From NCBI RefSeq assembly GCF_052857255.1, contig NC_135504.1, positions 138,074,621 through 138,138,620 of the forward strand: 64,000 nt of DNA. Direction: 5' to 3'. The DNA comes from Amblyomma americanum. Taxonomy: Eukaryota > Arthropoda > Arachnida > Ixodida > Ixodidae. The notes under the pieces were generated by a model. The model was not told where the DNA came from. It worked only from the letters and a program-made list of their open reading frames with translations, and did not search any database. Positions 55,791-64,000 of this stretch are shown here, piece by piece. The stretch's first letter is position 1; every line of letters begins with the position of its first letter. Both the position numbers and the translations under genes were made by a program.

Positions 55791-56274
55791 GCCTGCCAGG
55801 AGGGCTTGAAGTGGAGTGCCCCCAATCCTGGTGAGGGGCGTTAAAGTCGCCTCCGACTAAAATTGGACACCCGGGATACTGCCAACAGACACTTGTTAAC
55901 CAGCCAAGATTAATGCGGGAGGAAGCACCACCGGCTGTTCTAACGTAAAATGAAAGGACCACAACGGTTCTCTTCGTAAGTTTCGCAGACACTGCCATTA
56001 CCTCTTGATACGACGTGCACCAGCTTTCGAGAGCAAGGCGTATATGCGAAAAACGTGAGTCCGCATACACCGCCGCCTTTCCCGGGGGAGCTGCAGTTTG
56101 TACACGACGGTCTGTCATTGAAGGAGACATGTAGGCACTGAAGCCTGGAATCGATGGCAAGGCGTTTGCTTCCTGCAGCAGCATGGCCCACACCTGGAGC
56201 TTGAGAATTTGTAGTCGGGTCTTGAGCTCTCCCACCCTCGTGGAAATGCCTCTGCAGTTACACTGCAGTTCCAC
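55624..56274 (-). pseudogene. I-4 endonuclease, main part
   Basis: 217-codon frame of the AP-endonuclease-like domain. It reads LQCNCRGISTRVGELKTRLQ (Asn), VWAMLLQEANALPSIPGFSA (Glu), VVVLSFYVRTAGG and GCPILVGGDFNAPHQDWGHS (the GDFNAPH motif), then GRRVRDAFTDAQFVLLNHPG. The last motif, SDHHP, lies in a neighbouring frame after a frameshift at about 55660. The first codon of this frame is GTG, with no ATG; I-type ORF2 may start by re-initiation after the ORF1 stop. Confidence 0.8.
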
Positions 56275-56299
56275 GACTCGAACTTTCCATTTATAGTTA

Positions 56300-58044
56300 C
56301 TAGCCCAAGCGCCGTAGAATCACTGACGTCAGGTTGGAGAACTGGTTGACCATAAACCGGAGCAAAGAAGTCGCAGAGTTGTCCAGTGGCATTGCGGTAA
56401 TCTGGGAAGAGGCGGCAGGAAATGACACCGGTGGGCGGCAGGAAAGCGATGTTGCTGCGCCATTGATAGATGCGGCGGATGATTCCGCTGCCCGTCTACG
56501 TCGAGCGAGCAGTTCACGGTGTTGCCGGATCTTGGTGACCTCCGCTAAAAGATGAGCGATTTGTTCGTCGACTGCAGCCATATCGTCCTGGGAAAGTTCA
56601 GGCACACTGTGCTGCGTTGCTGGCTGTTTTCGGATGCGTTCTTTTCGCACAGTTTCGTTAGAAGACTGCTGAGCTGAAGGATCATGCGAGGTGTGCTCAG
56701 GGAGCTCCGGCCACTCGTCGTCATCCCACTGGAGAGCTGCGAACCGATTGGATGTCAGCAATGAAGTTATACTGTCTGTATTGGCGAATGTTTAATCATT
56801 TGACGACGAGCCTGTTGTGTTGCCTTTTGTTTTGTCGGACCACTTGGAGATGTTATCTCGTGGTCGTCGGATTTACAAAGGCCGCATCGATAAGCTACTT
56901 TCCCTTCCGATGTACTTTCACCGTCAGCAGTGAAGGGGCAGGATTTGCGAATATGTCCAGTACGGAAGCAGTTATAGCAATATACCGCACTCGGTTTGTA
57001 TGGCCGAGGCCATAAAATACAGCCGTAATAGTACATACGGGCTGGTAGTAACAGAGGGCCTTGCAAGGTACTGTGCAAGAGCGCCCCTTTCCCATGCGTC
57101 GGGCCTGGATGACACGGTGCGTGGGACAGTATAGCTCACGCTGGAGGGCGGTTTGATCCTCAGTGATATCGACGTTGTAGACGACGCAGTGCTGCAAGCC
57201 GGAGCCTTCAACTCAATACACTTGTACTGGCACTGAGATTTCGCTTGTCGTCAGTGAAATACTGGTGAGCGTTTGCAGCCGTTCTACGGCAGTCAGAGTC
57301 GGAAGCCGCACTGCAATGGTGTTGTACTTTGACCTGGCTGTGAAGCCCCAAAAACTATTCGTTCCGAGGCACGTGTCTAAGTTAGCTTTTAAAGCCTTGT
57401 TGGGTATATCCGTGAGGCTTTTTTTGGCCAGTGATTTAATGGTCAGTTTGTAAGAAGACGATCCGGGTGTAGGCTCCACTGAGTTCTCGATCGTAAGACA
57501 AGTGCGCTTACCTTGGGAGCCATCACTTGCCGAAGATGGAATCGGTTGGCTGTCGTTTGAGGGACGCTTTTGAGTTGCGCGAGGGCACTTTTGCACGGGT
57601 AGAGGTGCCGATAAGTCCATTGGAATGCCCTGTTCATCATGCCGTGCGGCTTGAGGCCCATCCGGTGGTGTAGAGTTGATGGCCATGCGCCCTGGTGGCA
57701 GATCACTCACGAGCAGTCCGGCATTTCGGGAAGGCAGGTGGGGTGCATCTGCCGAATTAACCGTGAGCACAAAGCTGGACCTGGCGCCGCGGATCAGGTG
57801 TCGACTGCGTGGCAGGTGATGCCACGAGAGACACCGGCAGAGCTACCTCCGCCAGCGTGGCAGCGGAGGCACTAAACCTAGCGTCAGTGCGCAGCTCCGC
57901 TGCACTCATGCATGGTTCCCAGGAGGCCTCAGACGGTGGGAGGACGTCCGGAGCTTCTTCAGAAGGCGAGGATGCAGTGCTCTTCAAATAGGGCACGTAT
58001 TTACGTGGATGGCGAGGTTTTTCTGAAGCGCGCTGTGCAGCCAC
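56300..58044 (-). pseudogene. I-4 ORF1 (gag-like, zinc knuckles), frameshifted
   Basis: Nucleic-acid-binding ORF1 in pieces. 58044-57757 starts at an ATG (MAAQRASEKPRHPRKYVPYL). 57770-57213 continues with a Pro/Ser-rich region and then LAKKSLTDIPNKALKANLDT and FWGFTARSKYNTIAVRLP, an RRM-like part. 57197-56767 holds VDITEDQTALQRELY and the zinc knuckle CYNCFRTGHIRKSC (C-x2-C-x4-H-x4-C), followed by a second, incomplete one (CGLCKSDDH). 56761-56300 is the C-terminal part (MAAVDEQIAHLLAEVTKIRQ, likely coiled coil) ending 26 bases before the ORF2 frame. At least three frameshifts. Confidence 0.75.
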
Positions 58045-58068
58045 TTTAGCAGGTACACAGTTCTTCTT

Positions 58069-59697
58069 CCGGGAGTGGGCTTGGTAACAGAGTTTATATC
58101 TGTGTTATTTACATTGGTACCTGAAGATATTCCAACGGTAGTGGAATATGAATGCAAGCTGTTTACAACATTCTGATTAACCACTTCAGGAAACGTCTGC
58201 TAATGTGGCTGGCCTATAACACTATTCACGACTTCCCATAGTTTTTTAGAGTTACCGAAGCTCTGTTGGATTAAATGTCTATAGTATTTTTTTCGTGCAC
58301 GCATAACTGCCACGGATTTATTGCGTATCTTTTTGTACTGACCCAAGTAATAGCTCTAATACTTATGCTGTTTCCGTTTATGATACCAAAAGTCCTTTTG
58401 CCGCAATACTGCTAAAATCTGCTCAGTCATCCAGGGTGAGACGGGCACCTTATATGAGCAAACAGATGTCTTAGTACTGCTGCTAGTTTTAACGCAAGTC
58501 AGAGCGTCAATTAGATTGAAGAATTCAATGTAGACCTCATCGTGGCATACGGCAGTAGTGTCGATTAACTGGATATTTGATCTCAGCGAAGCGTGGCCAA
58601 TCCCCGTATTTACTTTGGCGTCGTTTAATTTTGTTTATATGACGTTTGCGACCGTTACATAGGTGGGGAGATGATCTGAGATGGGTTGGTTGCATACCCC
58701 GGAAATAATATTCGAGGTTATATTAGTTAAAACAATTCCAATGAGAGTTGCGGATGTACTTGTTATTCCAGTAGGAACAGTGATCAGATTTTGAAAATTA
58801 GACTCTAGGAAATACGTGTAGTCACTATGGTTTGTACGACAAGTGTCTATGTTAACGTCACCACTTATTATAACCGGAACTTTGTGTCGTGACACTAGAG
58901 TGAAAAATATAGATTCAAGTTTTTGAAGAAATGAAGCTACAGCTGGAATTACGTCGTCGATACACGACACCTATGACCACAGAGTTGCCCAGTCTGATAA
59001 ACAAGGCTTCGATATCAGATGTGCTGCAGGATACATTGTGCAATGCTGAGTGGGTGCGACTGTTATGAACAAAAAGGGCTAAACCACCACTGCGCGAATG
59101 TGAATCACGTGGATGAGAAATTGTGAGATAATCAGGAATTAACAACATCTTCACCTTTTTTGAGCCGTTTCAGATCTTGCAATAACATTAAAATGTTTTG
59201 GGTACTGAAAAAGATATGCAAGAAGCAAGTTCAAGTTCCTTCTTATACTGCGTATATCGCTGTGGAATATATGCAAGCTACTATTGTCATTTTTCGCGAA
59301 CGCCGTGTCTTTGCCATGACGTAGCTGCGGCTAGGAATAAGTACTAGACAGTTTTTGAAAGATCCCCTTCACATGTCACATGGACGACTTTCGAATTGTC
59401 TGCTTTCCCCGCACGCACTTTTGCCATTTCAAACCTAGGCAAATTTCCAGCCTTTTTTTTTAATTGGATGGTCTTGCCTAGCAAGATTATGTTTTCAGGG
59501 CAGAGGTGGTCATTCACAAAGATTGGAACGTTATCCTCAAAGCCAAGCATATTTGTGTTCAATAGATTTTTCTTGGCTGCTTGAAAAAATTTCTCCCGCG
59601 CACACCTTGAGTTGAACTTCACGATTATGTTTGGCAGCCCTGATCCTTTAACCGGAACTCTATGCGCGACATCTATGTCACAAGCATAGAGATTCAA
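58069..59697 (-). pseudogene. LINE-Y: ORF1 C-terminus, endonuclease and linker
   Basis: First half of LINE-Y, 5'-truncated in ORF1. 59697-59344 reads DIDVAHRVPVKGSGLPNIIV, KFNSRCAREKFFQAAK and FVNDHLCPENIILLGKTIQL, the same ORF1 family as LINE-A. ORF2 begins near 59280 with HIFHSDIRSIRRNLNLLLAY. The endonuclease continues with SRSGGLALFVHNSRTH, IISGDVNIDTCRTNHSDYTY and CNQPISDHLPTYVTVANVI. The linker (SPWMTEQILAVLRQKDFWYH, FGNSKKLWEVVNSVIGQPH) runs to KPTPGR at 58070. Joined at the cttctt repeat it continues as SALSNSFRLDDFG at 52415. Confidence 0.75.
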
Positions 59698-59699
59698 TT

Positions 59700-60480
59700 T
59701 CAGTCACAAACAACAGCTATACGAAAACACTGAAAACATTCATTCATAGCAATTAGGACTCCACCACCCGTTTCATCAGCTCGATCATAACGAAATGTAA
59801 CGAAGGTATTGTTGCAGTCGAACAGTTCTTTGTATAATATTTTCTCAGGGGCCAAGTTTCCGTTACGACAATTATGTCTGCTTCAGAGTCAATAATTAGC
59901 GCATTAAGATTGTCCTTTTCGTTGCGAATGTTCTTGTACAGCACGGAAACTTTCGATACTGAGCCGCTTCCGCTCGCCCATTCGCAACCTTTTACGAGTA
60001 CGTGCGGCCAGAGCGTGTAGACAGGGTAGTTGGGGCCTCGTTAACAACTGTTCGGCCAGCGGGTGGCATCTCGCGTCTGTTATTCGTAAGCGCCTTTTAA
60101 AAGCAGCATTTTTCATTGGCAAACAATTTATTGTGACGTAGCTTATTTGAGCTATTTGGCGAACTCATAAATTTTTGTTTGAGCTTGTCGAGTAGCTGGG
60201 CAAAAGTCCTCGCTCATGCTGAAATCGCTATCCTGAAGGCTGAACAGCTTGAAAAATACCAGTTCTCTGGTCTTGTAGGTGGTGAATTTAACAATAAGCG
60301 GCCTGTTTCTTTCGGAATCGTATCGGCCTTCTATGAGCACGCGCTACTGCATCTGATGTTAGGTGCAATTGAAGTAAGTCAGTAAGTAGAGCTAAACATT
60401 TTTCCTCGGACTGCTCGAGTGTTTCTGATTCGTCATCGTTGATTCCAAAAAATTTATTTGTCCCGACGAGAATGGTCACC
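59700..60480 (-). pseudogene. LINE-X: ORF1 and start of endonuclease
   Basis: Remnant of another LINE, same family as LINE-E. 60479-60152 reads TNKFFGINDDESETLEQSEE, ARAHRRPIRF, RPLIVKFTTYKTRELVFF and SMSEDFCPATRQAQTKIYEF (ORF1 core and C-terminal domain, in two frames). 59944-59700 reads NIRNEKDNLNALIIDSEADI, IVVTETWPL and GGVLIAMNECFQCF (start of endonuclease). It is cut at 59700 by LINE-Y. LINE-Z on the far side of LINE-Y has the same orientation and could be its 3' part, with sequence missing between. Confidence 0.65.
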
Positions 60481-60984
60481 CCTCTTTGAAATTTAGGGTG
60501 TTACAGTGGTAGTTTTTCTTAGATGCTCGCGTGAAAGTAGTTCGGTTGCAAGGGCGTATTGGTTTATTGAGTAAAAACAATAAATATTATGGCCGCTTGC
60601 CCTTAGGGAATGACCAGCGATCTGTTCACGTAGTTAGTGAGACAGCGATGACGCCAAACATCACTGCCACTGTCAGTGACCTCCACTGCTTCCCCTTAAG
60701 TGGCTGAAAAAACGCAAATAGAAGTGCACACTCTCAACTGTGCACCGTCTGGTTTCCAGCCTCTGTTTTGAATTCAGTCGCCCAAGCTAGCCTTCTCCCG
60801 AGAGTCGATACTAGTCTCTAAAGAGGTCAGGCCCCCGATCCGGCACCTTAGTTGATTGGTGTATGATTTCCTCCTCAATGCATTCCTCAATGGTGCCGCC
60901 CCGCTTAGCAAGATGTTCTCTCTCGGTTGGTCACTGAGTGTCTACAAAGGTACCACAAACAGTGTACCACCAGTGGTGGGTCGA
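60481..60984. other. Unassigned
   Basis: No gene or repeat recognised. Confidence 0.3.
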
Positions 60985-61300
60985 ATGTCAACGCAACAAA
61001 GAGTGTGCCTCCCCGATAACGCCGCTGTTGCACGGGAAGGAATGACCGTGTTCTCTTCGTTCAAGCTGGTCACTAGTGACAAACACATTTAGGTATGCGT
61101 TCCGCTGCGTGATTCCGATAATTGACGAGGTCAGCACGATATCCGCCGACTTGCTCGACTGCGTCAACAAATGGTTGCGAGCCATATATAGCCAACAACT
61201 ACTGTGTGCCGCTTGGCGGTACGGACGTGATCTTATGCGGGAACCTGCGTTGGATACCCCCAGCCCTTCAGGCCCAGCGGTACGAGCAGCCGACGCGGAA
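60985..61300 (+). pseudogene. Pif1-like / Helitron-type helicase fragment
   Basis: Plus-strand fragment of an SF1 helicase. DNAAVAREGMTVFSSFKLVT at about 61018-61077 matches the region after the P-loop of Pif1-like helicases (usually AA-x2-G-TVHSAFKL). IIDEVSTISADLLDCVNKWL from about 61109 is the Walker B block (DE box, motif II). PLGGTDVILCGNLRWIPPAL in the next frame matches the following FGG-D-V-I-x-GDLRQLPPV motif, with D and Q altered. Two frameshifts or stops lie between. Helitrons carry such helicases, and cellular Pif1 genes do too. Rep nuclease sequence was not found. Confidence 0.55.
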
Positions 61301-63387
61301 GCGACGAGGAAAAGAGGCCAAAAACCATAGGTGCCAGCATCAGACTGAAACCGGGGCGTAAAAAATGCGAAGCGCAAGCGGAGACGAGTCTGGTTGATAA
61401 GCTCCTGTCGCAGGTTCGTTTCATCACTTTGCGGTGATCGTCTGTCAATGTTTTCATCGCCTCCTCGTCTCACGAACTAACCTAACAACACATTGCTATG
61501 CGACACAGATATTCCCACAGGTGAAACAGGCCCTGCGATGTCCTCAAGTAGCGTTGATTTATTTTTCAATGTTCCTGCTATACATTTCGCTGGTGGTGCG
61601 CTGCCCCATGTATCAACGAGAGAGCGGGACCCTTGGAATGAAAATGAAGTGAAATGAAAGCAAAAATGCGTGCGCCTAGAAGCAGGGCGCTCAACTGTGG
61701 CCGCACTACTGCTGTTTCGTATGTGAAGGAATGTATAGACTTGCTTTCTTGCTTCGATTTTTTTTTTTTGTCGCGCCTGTTTCGTCAGTGTCTTTTCTCC
61801 AGTACCGCGCTTCTCTACATATACCGGTCGCTGCTACAGATTTTTCTTGCGGAAATAAATGGGAAGGGGAGTAGCTATTATAAATTCCTTCGCAATTGCC
61901 TCTTCGGATTATTTTAGCAAAGAACATTGCTGACTCCGTCTAACCAGATCAAGTTGTGCGTGACTACTCCAGATACACCAGTAAGACTGTACGTTGTCAA
62001 TGCGGTACCTAATCCGCTTAATCCCCGACTAAAGGACGCGCATCGGCAGCACATTAGTGGGAAAAGTGCCACAGCTTCCCGACGCGCTGCATAGAGAACA
62101 CGCGCTGAAGCTAACGACTCTACCGCTTTCTCTCTCTCCGCCTCGTCACCGCGCCCTGCGCCAAGACGCGCCTGCGCATGCCCAAAGGCTGGTGAGCTAG
62201 AAGAGCCGCAGTTTTGACTTGTTTGTACCTGGCTTCCGCTGCCACACTGAGAATGTCGCAATGACATTACACATAAACCGCAATTTTTAAATACTGAGAT
62301 TCAAAATATATCTTTGTTTTCGGCCAAGAAAAACACAAACGAGTTATATCACACTATGGCATGTTCGCTCAAGCAGATATGGCTATCTTTCCTTCTCGGG
62401 CTCCTCTTTCACTGTTTATCAAGATGAAAAAAAAAAGCGCATTCAAGTACAGTCAAAAGCAAGCAAGCAAGGGTATTCCCAGAAAACTTCAACATAACCT
62501 AAATATATATTAATTACAAATAGCTCAAAAAAAAATTTGTGGCAACAGTTTCACAACTGCGTGCGATGTTCTTTTCTTCTTTTTGTCTGCGAGATCAACA
62601 TTTCAAGATATTTCGTAATTTCAACGGTCTTCTAGTTTTATTGTATTCTGCATTGCAAATAAGGCACCTCAGTATTACCTAAATTTGGCACAGAGAACTC
62701 CAGCAATGCCTTAGTGCTTCTAAGGCGTTAAAAATTTTTATCAAGCCAGTGGTGCATGCTCTCACTGCCACGAACACAAAACTTGCAGGTCGCATCAATG
62801 CTGTCATGCTGTCACCTGTAGAGAGAGTGAAAATTTTACTTTTTTCAATCTGTTTTGATTTTTACAGGAGATCTGTGCACTCAGTACATTAGCTTCAATA
62901 TCTTGAAGATGCGGATGAGGTTTTGCTCGCTGTAGAAAAACAAAAAATTATTCGTGTCGCTGGTGTCGCAGGAAGCAGCCGCGTTTATGGGTGTGCAATG
63001 GCATTTGGAATTGGGCTATGAACCAGGAGCCTTTAACTTTCGTTCCATGTTCGAACACCTGCTTCTGGGTGTTTATATGTGACTAAGCCAAAGCGCACCG
63101 CCCGACGGTTTATAAGAGTGCATTAATTTGCACTTGCTGATTCACATCAATAAACGGATGCCGAAGCACGCAGCGTCATGAGTCTATCCTTTCTGAATGC
63201 TCTTGGCATGTTCCAGGCATTCAGAATACAAAGGAAAAGCCGAGCTGTTGTCTCTAGCGTATATTGCATGTGTGCGCTACTGCGATGTCGATTGATGCAA
63301 TGAGATATCTCTAGGAGGATCACACTGCTACATCAAATACCGTGAAAATTTTCTAAAATTAACGACACAACATAAAAGCACAAAATT
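61301..63387. other. Unassigned 2-kb stretch
   Basis: No gene recognised. The GC-rich part near 62.1 kb and the AT-rich remainder show only short random-looking frames. A T10 tract lies near 61760. Confidence 0.3.
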
Positions 63388-63400
63388 CAAAAATGGTGCA

Positions 63401-63579
63401 CAATTTCACCAGCGCTGCGACTAGGAACAAGAACAGAGAAGGAAGACAAGGACAAGCGCTACTAACAACTGAGTTGTTAGTAGCGCTTGTCCTTGTCTTC
63501 CTTCTCTGTTCTTGTTCCTAGTCGCAGCGCTGGTGAAATTGTGAATATGTACCAACTAGCTCAAACCACCATTTTGCTA
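63401..63579. mobile_element. Fold-back FB-2, PLE-type, 13-bp TSD
   Basis: A 179-bp insertion flanked by caaaaatggtgca at 63388-63400 and 63580-63592. Its first about 140 bases are an almost perfect palindrome with a one-base centre near 63471: aatttcaccagcgctgcgac, aagaacagagaaggaagaca and aggacaagcgctactaacaa are each mirrored on the right. A 40-base unpaired tail follows, with gtaccaactagctcaaacca. Layout and tail match FB-1 at 54.5 kb and the end of PLE-3. Such a palindrome should form a long RNA hairpin or DNA cruciform. Confidence 0.8.
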
Positions 63580-63592
63580 CAAAAATGGTGCA

Positions 63593-64000
63593 TGTTAAAG
63601 GTGATGTAGGACTGTTACATCCATCATTAAAGGCTTCAAGTGACATAGAGCACATTTCACGGTTTCTGGCCAAACAGGGTGAAAATTTTTCAGAAAAGTG
63701 CCTGTTATAAGGAGGATTTAGAACATAAAATTGCCCTTTTCTGGGAATTTAAAGGCTTAAAATTGTAAGGATGTTAGTTATAGACCCTGTAATCCACTCT
63801 TATAAGTTGTAACTCGGTTTACAGTGTGGTTTGTCGGGTATTTGTGATACTCATCTCTACATGTAAAGGATTACCTGAGGTCAAGAAGAGTCAGCACATT
63901 TGTGTAATGCTGTGTGCGCGCCTTTTTTATATCAGCACTAAGTTCGTTTCTAATTTTCATAATTATGTGGAATAGTTCAAAACACGTTTTGCTTAAAAAG
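63593..64000. other. Unassigned
   Basis: AT-rich; nothing recognised to the window end. Confidence 0.3.

Larger units (their letters stand above)
52422..58062 (-). mobile_element. I-4, near-complete I-type LINE (ORF1, EN, RT, RNase H)
   Basis: A 5.6-kb LINE on the minus strand flanked by the 6-bp direct repeat cttctt at 52416-52421 and 58063-58068. Order from its 5' end: ORF1 with zinc knuckles (58044-56300), endonuclease (56274-55500), linker (55495-54851), RT (54851-53682), RNase H and C-terminal tail (53483-52731), and a 3' end reading ggcaataaatttcgctta. ORF1, endonuclease, RT and RNase H in that order define the I group. It carries frameshifts and is inactive. It splits LINE-Y, whose frame resumes after the second cttctt. 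Confidence 0.8.

Noticed and set aside
63383..63600. CRISPR-like repeats or a rho-independent terminator
   Set aside because: There is a single palindrome with a target duplication in a eukaryotic genome; no spaced repeat array and no bacterial context.

Overview
The window reads as accessory nuclear DNA from a tick, most likely a metastriate ixodid. Three things point there: tRNA-derived SINEs that match, from memory, the tick Ruka family; a dense mixture of RTE, CR1/Jockey-type and I-type LINEs; and Penelope-like elements (PLEs) with GIY-YIG endonuclease sequence. I found no rRNA, CRISPR, bacterial operon or convincing intact host gene. Almost every long open frame that makes sense is retrotransposon coding sequence, and most of it is broken.

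Region by region. 1-8 kb: a LINE whose ORF1 and endonuclease are nearly intact (minus strand, cut by the window edge), three separate remnants of RNase H-bearing I-type LINEs, and a 5'-truncated CR1/Jockey LINE lying inside one of them. 8.2-10.4 kb: a collagen-like Gly-X-Y tandem repeat with a 198-bp unit, broken by single-base frameshifts. 10.4-17 kb: mostly unassigned, with a CRE-rich 103-bp tandem duplication near 13.9 kb. 17-28.9 kb: one old CR1/Jockey-type LINE (here LINE-C) that has received six later insertions. These are a complete RTE with an intact reading frame, a fold-back element, a Ruka SINE, a second degenerate RTE that itself carries another LINE, and a SINE with a very long (AAT)n tail. 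29-47 kb: sparse fossils, namely Ty3/gypsy integrase, a HARBI1-like transposase, a LINE with ORF1 and endonuclease, a PLE GIY-YIG fragment, a gypsy retropepsin, LINE RT fragments and tRNA-derived SINEs. 47-60.5 kb: a second nest on the minus strand. LINE-Z holds a PLE with about 420-bp inverted terminal repeats. LINE-Y is split by a near-complete 5.6-kb I-type LINE, which in turn contains a 172-bp PLE-type fold-back. 60.5-64 kb: a Pif1-like helicase fragment and another PLE-type fold-back, with the rest unassigned.

The strongest results are target-site duplications read directly from the sequence: 12 bp around RTE-1, 15 bp around each of two Ruka copies, 11 and 13 bp around two small fold-backs, and 6 bp around the I-type LINE. 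In several cases the interrupted reading frame resumes exactly after the duplicated target, which fixes the element boundaries. Two results may be new: RTE-1 was inserted as one unit with a tRNA-like module (A and B boxes) at its 5' end, and the two ~175-bp fold-backs share a tail motif with the PLE terminus, which suggests non-autonomous PLE derivatives.

Clade names below the superfamily level (CR1 versus L2 versus Jockey) are not resolved by reading alone. Family identifications come from recognised motifs, not from database searches.
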